The position numbers and the translations under genes were made by a program. From the NCBI GenBank assembly GCA_903895855.1, contig CAITVN010000210.1, forward strand, positions 20,846 through 84,845: DNA of 64,000 nucleotides. Reading direction: 5' to 3'. The stretch comes from Oligoflexia bacterium. GTDB taxonomy: Bacteria; Bdellovibrionota; UBA1018. Shown here one piece after another: positions 9,366 through 22,586 of the stretch (position 1 is the stretch's first letter; the number at the start of each line of letters is the position of its first letter). The notes below the pieces were generated by a model that made no database searches, was not told where the DNA came from, and was given only the letters and a program-made list of their open reading frames with translations.

Positions 9366-10403
9366 ATGGCAAATCAAGCCTACACAATTCTGGTAATTCC
9401 AGATAAAACGTCACAAGTAAGAAGAGTCGTAATTCCGACTTGGGCAATTCGAACAGCTACAGTTGCGGCCGGCTTCGCTGTCGTTCTTTGCGGTATCCTA
9501 TTTTTGGACTACTGGTTCATCTTGTCTCAGCTTGACGAGAACAAACAATTAAAGCTCGAAAACCGCCGAATGAAGCAGCAGGTGCAGATCTTCAAGAACA
9601 AAATCACGTCGGTTGAAGGCACCATGGAACGACTCAAGAGTTTTGCAACGCGCTTGAAGGTGATCACCAATATTGACGAGCGCGGCTCGTTGCTTCAATC
9701 GTTGAACCAAAAACTTCCGGACGCAAGCCAGAACATTGGCATTGCCTCACAAAATGGCAAGGCCAACTCAAGTACAGACTCAATTTCTCAAGGCAATCCG
9801 ACCAACGCTTCAACCAAAATGGATGCGCCGGGGTTCGATTTTTCGATTTTGGATAAATCAGTTTCTCTCGACCCCGAAGAAGCCGTCTTAAGAAAAGATT
9901 CGGCTGAGGTCGATCGCAAATTTTCAGATTTGAACGTCGAAGCCCTTTATGTTGAGCAAATGCTTCAGGAACTGTACGAGCTTCTTTCTGACCAAAAAGC
10001 CTTCTTGGCTGCGCTACCCACGAGAAAACCGGCTACTGGGTTTCCGACCTCTGGATTCGGGGTTAGGCGCTCACCTTTTGGCGGACGGGTAAAAATGCAC
10101 GAGGGCCTTGATATTGCCAATTACCCGGGAACTCCCATTCGAGCAACCGCTGACGGTCAGGTTGTGTATTCGGAAATTAAATCAGGATATGGTCAAACTG
10201 TTATCATTGATCATGGTTATGGGCTAGAAACCCTCTATGCCCACAACCGAAAGGTGTTAGTTAAGAAGGGTCAAAGAGTGAATCGAGGAGAAACGATCGC
10301 ACTTTTAGGAAATAGCGGATTATCAACGGGTCCTCATCTACACTACGAAGTCAGAGTGAATGGAATTCCGGTTGATCCTATAACGTACCTACTAGAAAAT
10401 TAG
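9366..10403 (+). CDS. Membrane-anchored M23 (LytM) peptidase
   Basis: About 345 residues. A single membrane segment near residues 27-52 is followed by a coiled coil ([16 protein letters not shown], about 58-105), a Ser/Thr-rich linker, and a C-terminal LytM domain with metal ligands MHEGLDIA (His245, Asp249) and GPHLHYE (His324, His326). All zinc ligands are present, so it may be an active peptidoglycan endopeptidase rather than an EnvC/NlpD-type activator. The ATG at 9366 is preceded by GTGAGG; a GTG at 9357 would add three residues. It sits 12 bases after the phosphatase and 23 before secA, so a shared message is likely. The domain order resembles cell-wall remodelling factors used in growth and division. 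Confidence 0.88.
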   Translation: MANQAYTILVIPDKTSQVRRVVIPTWAIRTATVAAGFAVVLCGILFLDYWFILSQLDENKQLKLENRRMKQQVQIFKNKITSVEGTMERLKSFATRLKVITNIDERGSLLQSLNQKLPDASQNIGIASQNGKANSSTDSISQGNPTNASTKMDAPGFDFSILDKSVSLDPEEAVLRKDSAEVDRKFSDLNVEALYVEQMLQELYELLSDQKAFLAALPTRKPATGFPTSGFGVRRSPFGGRVKMHEGLDIANYPGTPIRATADGQVVYSEIKSGYGQTVIIDHGYGLETLYAHNRKVLVKKGQRVNRGETIALLGNSGLSTGPHLHYEVRVNGIPVDPITYLLEN

Positions 10404-10426
10404 CAAAAAAAGAAGGCAACTTAAGT

Positions 10427-13330
10427 ATGTTTAACGCAGTCGCAAGGAAATTATTCGGAACTCAGAACGATCGAGAACTCAAGTCAATCTATCCCATTGT
10501 CGCTCAAATCAACGAGTGGGAACCTAAAATCAAACCGCTCAGTGACGAGGAGTTAAAGGCAAAAACTCCTTATTTTAGAGAAAGATTAGCTCGCGGAGAA
10601 ACTCTCGACGATTTACTGCCCGAAGCGTTTGCGGTTGTTCGTGAAGCGGCCTCGCGCGTGATTGGCCAAAGACACTATGACGTTCAGCTCATTGGGGGGG
10701 TAACTCTACACCGTGGACGCATTGCCGAAATGAGAACCGGTGAAGGAAAAACTCTCGTCGCCACCCTACCCTCTTACTTAAATGGCCTCAGCGGCAAAGG
10801 CGTTCATGTCATCACGGTTAACGATTACTTGGCCCGTCGCGATGCCGGCTGGATGGGGCAAATTCACCAATTTCTAGGGCTAACGACGGGCATCATTGTT
10901 CATGGTCTTAGCGACACCCAGAGAAAACAAAACTACGGGTGTGACGTCACCTACGGTACCAATAACGAGTTTGGGTTCGATTACTTGCGCGACAACATGA
11001 AATTTCGTTTGGCTGATTATGTTCAGCGTGAGTTAAATTTTGCGATTGTCGATGAAGTCGACTCGATCTTAATTGACGAAGCTCGAACGCCGCTAATTAT
11101 CAGTGGTCCGACCGAAGACTCGACAGACATGTATTATCGAATCGACGCCAAGCTTCAGCAAGAAGGCGGCCTAGTCAAAGAGACTGACTATACGATTGAC
11201 GAAAAATCAAAGACGGCTTCACTGAGCCCTGAAGGCATCGACAAGATGGAAAAACGTCTTGGCGTTTCGAATATGTATGACCCGGCTCACATTGAGCTAC
11301 TTCATCATGTCAACCAGGGACTGCGAGCTCACATGCTCTTTCATCGCGACGTTGACTATGTGATCAAAGACGATGAGGTCGTCATCGTTGATGAGTTCAC
11401 CGGCCGCCTCATGCCAGGGCGACGCTGGTCAGATGGACTGCACCAAGCGGTCGAAGCAAAAGAAGGCGTACAGATTGAGAACGAAAATCAAACACTAGCG
11501 ACGATCACTTTTCAGAATTACTTCAGAATGTACAATAAGCTTTCGGGTATGACCGGAACGGCTGACACCGAGGCAACTGAGTTTAAACAAATTTACAAAC
11601 TCGACGTCACGATCATTCCGACTAACAAATCTATTTGCCGAGACGACTACGCTGATGTGATTTATAAATCTCAAGTAGCGAAATTCAAAGCTGCGGTAGT
11701 TGAAATCAAGCGGTTACACGAAAAAGGCCAACCCGTACTTGTCGGCACCGTATCGGTCGAAAAATCAGAACTTTTAGCGGGCTTACTCAAACGTGATGGG
11801 GTTAGGCACAATGTTTTGAATGCCAAGCAAAATGAACGCGAGGCCGATATTGTTGCACAAGCCGGGCGTAAAGGTGCCGTAACCATTGCTACCAATATGG
11901 CGGGCCGCGGAACCGATATTCTTCTCGGCGGTAACCATGAGAACATGGCGAAACTCGAGGCAGGTATTTTGAAAGCTGGTGCGACTGACGAAGAGAAAGC
12001 GGAGTGGCAGAAAAAACACGACGAAGCTCTCGCAAGACTTATCGACAGCTGTGCTCGCGAGCGTGAAGAAGTGAAAGCGCTCGGCGGATTATTTATCTTA
12101 GGTACCGAACGACACGATTCAAGACGTATTGACAACCAGCTTCGTGGCCGTGCCGGTCGTCAAGGTGATCCTGGGGCTTCTCGCTTTTACTTATCATTTG
12201 AAGACGACTTACTTCGAATCTTTGGTCAAAGCGAACTACTCAAGAGAACGGTTGCTGCGATGGAAGAAGACGTACCCATCGAGCACAAGTGGACCACCAA
12301 GGCCATTGAAAATGCCCAGCGTAAAGTTGAAGGGCACAATTACGATATTCGTAAACACCTACTTGAATACGATGATGTCATGAACCAGCAGCGCAAAGTG
12401 ATCTACGCTTGGCGCCGAGACGTCTTAGCGTTAGACAATCTCAAGAGCATGGTTTTCACCATTGCTAATGACATCGCTGAAGAGATCGCCGAAGATTTTT
12501 TTCCGGGAGGCAAACTCAAAAAAGAAAATGGACAAGCGAGACTTGACCTGCCCCAATTAAAAGAGGCCTTTGCCACCACTTTTCAGTTTTTGCCCAACAT
12601 CACTGAATCCGACATCAATCCTTTCAATAACAAGGGACTGCAGGCGTTAATCAATCGATTAGCTCAAGCAAGGTATCTCGAAAAAGAAAAACAACTGTCA
12701 GAGCCTGTCATGCGACAGCTCGAAAAAATGATTCTTTTGTCGACCATCGATCAGCTCTGGAAAGATCACCTTCAAGCGATGGACTCTTTGCGTGAAGGAA
12801 TCGGCTTGCAAGGTTACGGTCAAAAAGATCCGTTGATCGCTTACAAAAAAGAAGGGTTTCGATTCTTTGAGATGATGATGGGTCAGATTAACGGCGATGT
12901 GGTTCGTAAAATGTATGCCGTTCAAATGAATACCCAGAACGAACTCAACGAAGAACTCAATGACGATTCGGATGACGATTCGGATACCTCAGATGCGTCG
13001 AGTGATCACGCAAGTCACGACCACGCTCATCACGAGCATTCGCTTCCGGGCCTGGGCTCTTCGCAAGCACCTAAACAGATTCAATATAATATTGACGCTC
13101 AGGGTAACCTAGTTCCGAACGCTGAACAGAATAAAACACCACTTCAGGCGCCACCCGCGAGCCCAATAGACTTGGGTTGGAATTTGAAACAGCCCAAGAA
13201 CCTTTCGTATTCGCACGCCGGCACTGCAGCTTCGGGAGCAACATCAAAAGGTGAATACGCTGGTGCGGGCCGAAATGATCCGTGTCCATGCGGGAGCGGA
13301 AAAAAATATAAGAAGTGTCATGGAGCCTGA
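10427..13330 (+). CDS. secA: Preprotein translocase ATPase SecA
   Basis: A 967-residue SecA. Nucleotide-binding domain 1 has MRTGEGKT (Walker A, 105-109) and [19 protein letters not shown]. The PPXD, NBD2 ([47 protein letters not shown]) and helical scaffold follow. The C-terminus ends in the zinc-binding SEC-C motif [15 protein letters not shown] that contacts SecB and lipids. It drives post-translational export through SecYEG. It is longer than the E. coli enzyme because of an acidic and histidine-rich stretch (about residues 843-870, [20 protein letters not shown]) and a low-complexity linker before SEC-C. The stop codon overlaps the ATG of the next gene. Confidence 0.98.
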   Translation: MFNAVARKLFGTQNDRELKSIYPIVAQINEWEPKIKPLSDEELKAKTPYFRERLARGETLDDLLPEAFAVVREAASRVIGQRHYDVQLIGGVTLHRGRIAEMRTGEGKTLVATLPSYLNGLSGKGVHVITVNDYLARRDAGWMGQIHQFLGLTTGIIVHGLSDTQRKQNYGCDVTYGTNNEFGFDYLRDNMKFRLADYVQRELNFAIVDEVDSILIDEARTPLIISGPTEDSTDMYYRIDAKLQQEGGLVKETDYTIDEKSKTASLSPEGIDKMEKRLGVSNMYDPAHIELLHHVNQGLRAHMLFHRDVDYVIKDDEVVIVDEFTGRLMPGRRWSDGLHQAVEAKEGVQIENENQTLATITFQNYFRMYNKLSGMTGTADTEATEFKQIYKLDVTIIPTNKSICRDDYADVIYKSQVAKFKAAVVEIKRLHEKGQPVLVGTVSVEKSELLAGLLKRDGVRHNVLNAKQNEREADIVAQAGRKGAVTIATNMAGRGTDILLGGNHENMAKLEAGILKAGATDEEKAEWQKKHDEALARLIDSCAREREEVKALGGLFILGTERHDSRRIDNQLRGRAGRQGDPGASRFYLSFEDDLLRIFGQSELLKRTVAAMEEDVPIEHKWTTKAIENAQRKVEGHNYDIRKHLLEYDDVMNQQRKVIYAWRRDVLALDNLKSMVFTIANDIAEEIAEDFFPGGKLKKENGQARLDLPQLKEAFATTFQFLPNITESDINPFNNKGLQALINRLAQARYLEKEKQLSEPVMRQLEKMILLSTIDQLWKDHLQAMDSLREGIGLQGYGQKDPLIAYKKEGFRFFEMMMGQINGDVVRKMYAVQMNTQNELNEELNDDSDDDSDTSDASSDHASHDHAHHEHSLPGLGSSQAPKQIQYNIDAQGNLVPNAEQNKTPLQAPPASPIDLGWNLKQPKNLSYSHAGTAASGATSKGEYAGAGRNDPCPCGSGKKYKKCHGA

Positions 13331-14775
13331 TGTCGAACGAAAAAGCGCCACCAACGCCTTCAGACCTCACTAACCTTCTCGATTATGCGAGAAAGGTAGA
13401 AAAAACTGGCGGCTTGGCTGTACCTTCTGAAGATCAAGGCCCCGTACTGACCGAGCAGATCATTGAGAGGGTCGATCAATTTGAAACGTTATCTGAATAC
13501 GCAGCAACTAACCCAGCCGCCGAAGCCCCTGGCTACCTGAGTGAACCAGAGCCCCTAGACACTGCCGGGTCGAACCAATTAAGTGACTCTGACAGCAGTC
13601 TTTTTCCGACCACCGAGAGTGTGACCGAGAATGTGAATGACACTGCAAATGATGGTACCAACCAGTCTCAAGATTTTCAGATATCTGAATCTGACGGGCG
13701 CAGTGGGTTTTCTCAAATTCCAGAGAATGCAGTAAAGGTCGAAAAAACGGGGTTTGAGCTTCGCGAATCGGGAGATGACTTGTCTCAACTGGGTCAGGCG
13801 AAGACGAGTTCAAAAATCAGCATCGATGGCACTGAAGGTACCGTTGACGAAACGGGCAGAGAACCTGTTGGTGAAACAACCAGCGCAATGCCTGAGAATT
13901 CTGCGTTTCTGGTGAGCGATACGCTGCCCCCGATCGATCACTTAACCCTAGCGACTCCCACCAGTGCCCCCATTTCTTTTGAGCCCCAGGTTAGCGAATC
14001 GGCGTCACCACCTTTAGAAAATTCTCAAACCCATTCTTCGACTGGAAAAACATTTTCGTCGCCTACGACTCACCCACCACAGACGGGGGCGATCTCTCAG
14101 CATTTTAAATCAGCCGAAGCCGGCCAGTTCGAAAAAGGGGCATCAAGGGCAGGCGCGCATGTTACCTCGGGGGCTTCGGTGCCCGCTTCTTATCCTTTTT
14201 CTGTTTATATTGATGGAAAACTAACTCCTGAAGAACGCGAAAAACTCTTAGATTTACTTTCGACTCAAAAATTTGGAATATCCGAACTCGATCTTGAATT
14301 GCAGCTTTCTTCTGGAAAGGTACTCATTCCTAGAATCAGCGAGTACGCAGCTATTTTAATCGTTCAAACCATGCGTGACTCTGAAGCCACGCTTTACATG
14401 GCACCCACTGAGTCGTCAGACTCACTGACCCTCATCGCTGATCAAAACACGCACTCAAGGCGCTCGTACGATTCAAGCCTTGAACGGTCGATTCACGAAA
14501 TAGAGATATTCGTAGATTCGAACCATTCGCTTGCCGTAGGGGAAAGCCTAGGTGAGTTACTTCTCGTTTCTGCAGCGATTAAGAGTGAAGCCGTCGAAAT
14601 TCAGCAGTCGACGGTATTTATGGATACTCTCGAGCGTTTGAAATCTGAATTGCGATTAAAAGCGAGAGCTAAGGGCGCTCGAGCCGTTGTGGGCTTTCAA
14701 ATCACCATCGATCGCCTGTCTTTGCCTTCTTTGTACCGAGTCACTGCATCGGGTACGCCGATTACTTCAGATTAA
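13330..14775 (+). CDS. Unknown protein: disordered N-terminus plus YbjQ-like C-terminal domain
   Basis: The frame is open from a GTG at 13315, but the ATG at 13330 overlaps the secA stop (TGATG) and has GGAG just upstream, so I take that as the start (481 residues). Residues 1 to about 285 are low-complexity, rich in Ser, Thr, Glu and Pro, and look unstructured. Residues about 290-355 (YPFSVYIDGKLTPEEREKLL...) form a small folded region. The last 95 residues resemble the YbjQ/UPF0145 fold: a LGELLLVSAAIKSEA strand-helix, a helix LKSELRLKARAKGARAVVGF and a final strand YRVTASGTPI. YbjQ proteins form pentameric rings of unknown function. No signal peptide. Translational coupling to secA hints at a secretion or envelope role, but this is not shown. 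Confidence 0.65.
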   Translation: MSNEKAPPTPSDLTNLLDYARKVEKTGGLAVPSEDQGPVLTEQIIERVDQFETLSEYAATNPAAEAPGYLSEPEPLDTAGSNQLSDSDSSLFPTTESVTENVNDTANDGTNQSQDFQISESDGRSGFSQIPENAVKVEKTGFELRESGDDLSQLGQAKTSSKISIDGTEGTVDETGREPVGETTSAMPENSAFLVSDTLPPIDHLTLATPTSAPISFEPQVSESASPPLENSQTHSSTGKTFSSPTTHPPQTGAISQHFKSAEAGQFEKGASRAGAHVTSGASVPASYPFSVYIDGKLTPEEREKLLDLLSTQKFGISELDLELQLSSGKVLIPRISEYAAILIVQTMRDSEATLYMAPTESSDSLTLIADQNTHSRRSYDSSLERSIHEIEIFVDSNHSLAVGESLGELLLVSAAIKSEAVEIQQSTVFMDTLERLKSELRLKARAKGARAVVGFQITIDRLSLPSLYRVTASGTPITSD

Positions 14776-15256
14776 AATAGACATCGGCAACGAGTTGCCT
14801 CGATTCATTTCGATGCAACTGCACTGAGCTCAAACAATCAGCTGTTGGATTGATTCTCCAGTGTTTTCTAAATAGACCGTTTCTTAACTCTAGGTTGGCA
14901 CAAACATCGGTTCGCCCGGTTGAATCGGTGTAACTGATTTGGCCTAGCTTTTCATCAAAACCCAAGCCTTGAATTTGAACTCTTTCTTGGTAAATGACGA
15001 CATCGCTATAGATAGGAAACTCCCTACCCATCGAGTGCCCAGAGCCTGTGAATAACCGTCTGCGTTCGATGGCAGAAATCAGAACAAAGGCTTCACTTTT
15101 CTGAAAATCAACAAAGTATTGAGACTGAATGTGATCAGTTCTTTTTGGCATTGCCACGGTTGCCACCAACGTCTGTTCGGCAAAAGCTTGCCCCGTAAAA
15201 CACAATAGACTCAAAGCCAAAGATCCTTCAATTAGACGCGTAATCACTGTTTTCAC
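14762..15256 (-). CDS. Small exported protein, unknown
   Basis: About 164 residues from a GTG at 15256, which is preceded by AGGAG ten bases upstream and gives a clean signal peptide (VKTVITRLIEGSLALSLLCFTGQAFA, cut before EQT). An upstream GTG at 15289 would put eleven residues ahead of that signal and is less likely. The mature part is a beta-rich domain with two cysteines (TDVCANLE and TADCLSSV) that could form a disulfide in the periplasm. No family recognised. It converges with and overlaps the YbjQ-like gene by 14 bases. Confidence 0.7.
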   Translation of the reverse strand: MKTVITRLIEGSLALSLLCFTGQAFAEQTLVATVAMPKRTDHIQSQYFVDFQKSEAFVLISAIERRRLFTGSGHSMGREFPIYSDVVIYQERVQIQGLGFDEKLGQISYTDSTGRTDVCANLELRNGLFRKHWRINPTADCLSSVQLHRNESRQLVADVYFNLK

Positions 15257-15561
15257 GATTAAATTTCTCCTAAAGGGTTCGTGTTGCACTCAATACACCG
15301 CGTATAGCAATAAAACCCAAGCAATCGCTACTCACATGAAATTGCACATAAAAACTGGTAACCTTTCGTTCATGGTTTCACAATAGTTTCTCACAATAGT
15401 TTCGATGCGCAACTGTCAACGGTTCTGACAGTGCCGATACTAGCTTGACAACAGCGATCTGCACCTCTGACCGCAGAGACCTACTTTCTTTTTTATATCA
15501 ATGACTTGGCTTCGTTACTCTCCTTGCGTTTGTGGTCTCGTTCTTGAAGTACTGTCTAGGT
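15257..15561. other. Intergenic region with inverted and tandem repeats
   Basis: A 305-base divergent gap. It contains a perfect 7+7 inverted repeat ACTGTCA-N7-TGACAGT at 15412-15432, a candidate operator or hairpin, and just before it a short tandem copy of TTTC(T)CACAATAG at about 15375-15402. A TTGACA at 15445-15450 has no matching -10 box at a good distance. No small gene is convincing here. Confidence 0.4.
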
Positions 15562-17157
15562 ATGAAATCACGCGAACTTCGTTATCTTTTGGGCTTTTGT
15601 GTTGCAATCACTCTTTCACTCACCAGCCGAGTTCACGCTTCACCCACTACGGCCCCCACTTGGCACATTCCTCAAAATGGCAATGAAACGCTGACCAATC
15701 CCAGTTTTCTCGCTTTCTCGCCTGAAGCCTCAACCGATGACTTAGGTAACTCAGTTGCGGCATGGACCTGGAAAAACCCGGCAACAGACGAAGTGCGCAT
15801 TCAGTTCGCCGAAAAAATTCACGGAGTTTGGCATAAGCCTGCGATCACGGGTTTAGGTGCTGCAGATAAGTACTTTCTTTCGAACAAGGGCGACTACGCA
15901 GATTTGCCTCGTGTCGCAACAGGAGCAAATTTTAGCGATGCGGCCGTCGTTTGGCGCCAGTGCAAAGGTAAGCAGTTTTCACAGTTTCGCATTTTTATCG
16001 CCGAGAGACACAATGGCAAATGGATCAAACCCAAGAATGTGAATGAGTCACTGTCGTTACCCGTTTCAAAGGCTGAGGCACCCAGTATTGCGATGAACAA
16101 CCAAGGAGCCATGATCGTGGCTTGGCAACAGATTGATCCGGCCGATGGCAAGTCAAAGATCTTTTCGGCTTACCGAAAAGGCGGTTCATTCATCTACCAG
16201 TCAGGTCAGTGGAAATATCAGTTAGGAAAATGGCTTCAAAAACCTGTCGCCGTCGACTCAGCTCACGCGCTTTCAGCTTCATCACTTGGCGATGCCTATT
16301 GGCCAGAAGTGGCCATAGACTCTGAGGGCGATGCCGTCATGACTTGGTATCAGTATGCGAGTACCCAAGCGAATCCTGACACGGTCAGAGTTTACCATCG
16401 CCGATTCAGTCAAAAAAATAATTCATGGGGCCCAGCGATTCAGCTCTCACAGCACAAAAAAGGGCTACAACTTTGGCCAATGATTGCTAGCTCAAAAGCG
16501 GCCGATCAATTCGCGATTATTTGGGCTGGTGAGTACAACTTGAGTTGGGGTACTACTCACACATTTCTCGCGACTCAAGGCCTCAGTGGTACACCACCAG
16601 CGACAGTAGCCGAATTCAGCTCACCCAATCAATTTAAGCCGCTTTCACTCAAGAACGAATCATCGGTCTGTAGCGCCGATTTTTACGATCCGCCTCGTGT
16701 AGCCATTAATCGAAACGGCAACCTGGTGGCGACTTGGAGTCAACGCAGTCATCAGAATAATTTCAATCAAAGTAGCATTTTTATCGCTGAGCTTCGCGAT
16801 GGCAACTGGTCGCAACCCAAAGCATTCAGCGACGCCATTTCGCCGCAAGATTCGGTCACTTTAGCGAGAAACCCTGTAGTCGGAATTGACGAGTCTGGTT
16901 ATACAGCCATTGCATGGGCACAAGCCGACCAGTACGGAAAACAACAACTCTACATGGCCGAAACCGAGAAAAATGCGGCGGGACAAACCGAATGGATCAA
17001 GCCTTTTGACACGGCAAACATCACCGGGCCCGCCGAAGGCTACACCGTCTTAGATCCTAAAATAAGCCTTAACGCTCACGGTGCTGGAACACTGATCTGG
17101 GGTAAATCAAGCATGAAGCAAGACCAATCAGTTCTCTATATCGGCGAACGATATTGA
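15562..17157 (+). CDS. Exported repeat (beta-propeller-like) protein
   Basis: About 531 residues from an ATG at 15562, chosen because a signal peptide (MKSRELRYLLGFCVAITLSLTSRVHA) follows; the frame is open to a GTG at 15532. At least six imperfect repeats of 60-80 residues share the pattern P.VAID..GDAV.TWYQ......I..AE...GNW..P, with clear examples near residues 40, 105, 165, 240, 370 and 430. This alternation of a G-rich turn, an A.AW strand and a G.W..P strand is that of sialidase/BNR-like propellers, but canonical Asp-box motifs are not clear. No catalytic residues are evident, so a binding or structural role outside the cell is more likely than enzymatic activity. Confidence 0.6.
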   Translation: MKSRELRYLLGFCVAITLSLTSRVHASPTTAPTWHIPQNGNETLTNPSFLAFSPEASTDDLGNSVAAWTWKNPATDEVRIQFAEKIHGVWHKPAITGLGAADKYFLSNKGDYADLPRVATGANFSDAAVVWRQCKGKQFSQFRIFIAERHNGKWIKPKNVNESLSLPVSKAEAPSIAMNNQGAMIVAWQQIDPADGKSKIFSAYRKGGSFIYQSGQWKYQLGKWLQKPVAVDSAHALSASSLGDAYWPEVAIDSEGDAVMTWYQYASTQANPDTVRVYHRRFSQKNNSWGPAIQLSQHKKGLQLWPMIASSKAADQFAIIWAGEYNLSWGTTHTFLATQGLSGTPPATVAEFSSPNQFKPLSLKNESSVCSADFYDPPRVAINRNGNLVATWSQRSHQNNFNQSSIFIAELRDGNWSQPKAFSDAISPQDSVTLARNPVVGIDESGYTAIAWAQADQYGKQQLYMAETEKNAAGQTEWIKPFDTANITGPAEGYTVLDPKISLNAHGAGTLIWGKSSMKQDQSVLYIGERY

Positions 17158-17189
17158 GTTCACAAAACTCAACTTCGCAACACCGTCAC

Positions 17190-20587
<3,398 letters not shown>

Positions 20588-20714
20588 AATTTTGCGCGCC
20601 CTCTATTGTTTTAAACAGGTGTCAGCATAGATTGTGATTTCAACTTGGGCAAGAAAAAGCTTTGAGTTTTTTCTGGGCTTGTTTCTCTTTTTGGGACATT
20701 TGGACTCCACAACT

Positions 20715-20883
20715 AGCCTCAACGCGGCAATACTCCGGGTAGTTTTATAAAGGACCTCACGGTCACAATGACCCTCGCGCGGGCGCACGATGCGCCGATC
20801 CCGCGCGCGAGTACACGATGTAGGGGGCCATTTGAGGGTGAGGTCCTTTATAAAACTACCCGGAGTATTGCCGCGTTGAGGCT
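20715..20883. repeat. Large nested inverted repeat (46-bp perfect arms)
   Basis: Arms at 20715-20760 and 20838-20883 are perfect reverse complements over 46 bases. The 77-base centre is much more GC-rich than its surroundings and carries its own nested hairpins: CTCGCGCGGG (20774-20783) against CCCGCGCGCGAG (20800-20811), enclosing GGCGCA-CGA-TGCGCC (20782-20796). The whole would fold into one long cruciform or RNA stem. It lies in the gap between the divergent fadB and exported-protein genes. It does not resemble a simple terminator because the arms are too long and no T-run follows. A miniature inverted-repeat element or palindromic intergenic repeat is the best explanation, but no target-site duplication is evident. 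Confidence 0.85.
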
Positions 20884-20961
20884 GATTTCAGCGTTAGAGC
20901 ATTTCGGTAAGTGCCAAATTTGTCAGAGGCTTTTGAGTGTCTAAAATGCTAACCAAGCGGC

Positions 20962-21612
20962 ATGTTTTGTGTACTGAGAATACCCAGAGTAATTCTATTA
21001 CTTCTATTTCAATTAGGTTTTCTAAGCACCCCCTGTTTTAAGGTCCACCTCGCTTATGCCGGCAATGCTGAGGTCGAAAAAAAACAAGTCGATTTCTACG
21101 CTGTTATCCAATCCGGAGGATACCTTGGTCTTGTGTCTTTAGGTACCGGATTTACTGTTAAACAGATTTGGGATCTCAACCTTCAGCTTGGATTCACGCC
21201 TGCTGAACTCGCTGGCGAAAACATCACTCAAGCTTCGGTTAAAACATCTTTGCATCCGTTTGCTTGGCATCGGCCCGAACTACAGATTGGTGAAGAATCG
21301 ATTGATGGAGGTAATGATAAAATTGAATTTGATCCGATCTACCTGGGGTTCGGCTTAACTATTGGAATCGATGACGATTTGTTTTTGAAACTGCCATCAC
21401 AGTATCCTGAAGCCGGTTACTACGCACCTACCGCCCTGCGATGGTTTCCGTTTGTTGGGTCAGCGGTCAGATTTAAATCACACGAAATTTTTGTGGAGTA
21501 TTCAGTCAGCGACATTGAGCTCATGATCTTAGTTCGAGAGCACGATGAGCTAAAACCCGAGGACTTTTTCAAGAGAGGGTCTTTGTCTTTGGGTTATCTT
21601 TATCACTTTTAG
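20962..21612 (+). CDS. Exported protein, possibly outer-membrane barrel
   Basis: A 216-residue protein with an N-terminal signal (MFCVLRIPRVILLLLFQLGF..., cut after AYA near residue 33). The mature part has alternating beta-strand patterns with repeated DDxFLKLPS/LxLGFTP elements and ends in LSLGYLYHF, a terminal aromatic residue as in barrel proteins inserted by the BAM machinery. No family recognised. It begins an unbroken plus-strand run with a metallophosphoesterase and another exported barrel-like protein. Confidence 0.6.
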   Translation: MFCVLRIPRVILLLLFQLGFLSTPCFKVHLAYAGNAEVEKKQVDFYAVIQSGGYLGLVSLGTGFTVKQIWDLNLQLGFTPAELAGENITQASVKTSLHPFAWHRPELQIGEESIDGGNDKIEFDPIYLGFGLTIGIDDDLFLKLPSQYPEAGYYAPTALRWFPFVGSAVRFKSHEIFVEYSVSDIELMILVREHDELKPEDFFKRGSLSLGYLYHF

Positions 21613-21669
21613 CATTGAGATTTGACTCTCTCGTATCAGTACTGATTGAAAAGGCGAAAGTAGGGCTTT

Positions 21670-22500
21670 ATGAGTTGGATGATTCGGTGTTTGACTCTCA
21701 GTTTGTTGATGGGCTGCGTTTCATGCGTTTTTACGCCGTGGGGCACTAACGTGCCTGATAGTTACCGGGACTTGAATAAGAAAAATATCGAAAAGATTGC
21801 CACTCAAAACCGGCCAGACTCTGATGGAATCAAGTTCATCGTTATTTCTGATCCGCAAGGCAGTCCGCTTACGGTAAGAGCGCTAATCAAGAAAATAAAC
21901 GCAAGACCTGACGTAGATGACTTTGCGTTTATCACGGTTTTGGGCGATTTCACCAACCAAGGTTTACAAATGGAGTATCAAATGATGATTGAGTCGCTAC
22001 TCACTTCAGACCTTCCTTTTTTGGGGATTGTTGGCAATCACGACCTGATTTCGAAAGGAAAGACTCTTTATACTGAAACTTTTGGAGAAATGAATTTTTC
22101 TTTCGCCGCCGGCGGAGTGAAGTTCATCGCCTACAACGATAACCGCCTCGAGATGCCCGAAGTTCCCGATTATCGGTGGTTGGCCGGTCAATTAGAGGGC
22201 GACTCGAATCGACTGGCGACTGTCGTGATGGCTCACACGCCATGGCTCGAAACGACCGATACTGATGAAAGAACCGCGATAAAACAGCTGTTTCAATCAT
22301 TTGGAGTCGATCTTGCTATCTTCGGTCATGTTCACGAAGGGGGGTTTTTTGAAACCTTCGGCATGAAAATGGTCGAAGTTGGGCAACTAAGTGCAAGCAA
22401 TCTTAATTACGCCGTAGTTCAAATCACAAACGATAGGCAAGTCGTCATTGAACGGTGCGACTATGAATGCCATTCAGTGACCTATCAATCTCAAGATTAG
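21670..22500 (+). CDS. Lipoprotein metallophosphoesterase (calcineurin-like)
   Basis: A 276-residue protein with a lipoprotein signal (LSLLMGC, Cys16). The metallophosphoesterase motifs are SDPQG (Asp61), GDFTN (92-96), GNHD (122-125), MAHTPW and GHVHEGG. The first motif is D-x-Q where the family usually has D-x-H, so one metal ligand is changed. The remaining ligands are intact, and some family members tolerate this, so activity is possible but uncertain. Substrate unknown: periplasmic members act on nucleotides, phosphodiesters or phosphoproteins. Confidence 0.8.
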   Translation: MSWMIRCLTLSLLMGCVSCVFTPWGTNVPDSYRDLNKKNIEKIATQNRPDSDGIKFIVISDPQGSPLTVRALIKKINARPDVDDFAFITVLGDFTNQGLQMEYQMMIESLLTSDLPFLGIVGNHDLISKGKTLYTETFGEMNFSFAAGGVKFIAYNDNRLEMPEVPDYRWLAGQLEGDSNRLATVVMAHTPWLETTDTDERTAIKQLFQSFGVDLAIFGHVHEGGFFETFGMKMVEVGQLSASNLNYAVVQITNDRQVVIERCDYECHSVTYQSQD

Positions 22501-22586
22501 CTTTGCCTTGCGTGAGGCAATTCTTGCCGAGCCTCGAGTTCTGCTATTAGACGCGGCACCTGTACTCGTGTTACATTTGATTTCAG

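Noticed and set aside
20603..20788. Open frame of about 60 codons on the minus strand
   Set aside because: It runs through one arm and the centre of the nested inverted repeat and has no ribosome site, so it is an accident of the repeat.
22503..22520. TTGCCT...AGGCAA hairpin after the metallophosphoesterase gene as a terminator
   Set aside because: The stem is short and no T-run follows, so it is too weak to call.
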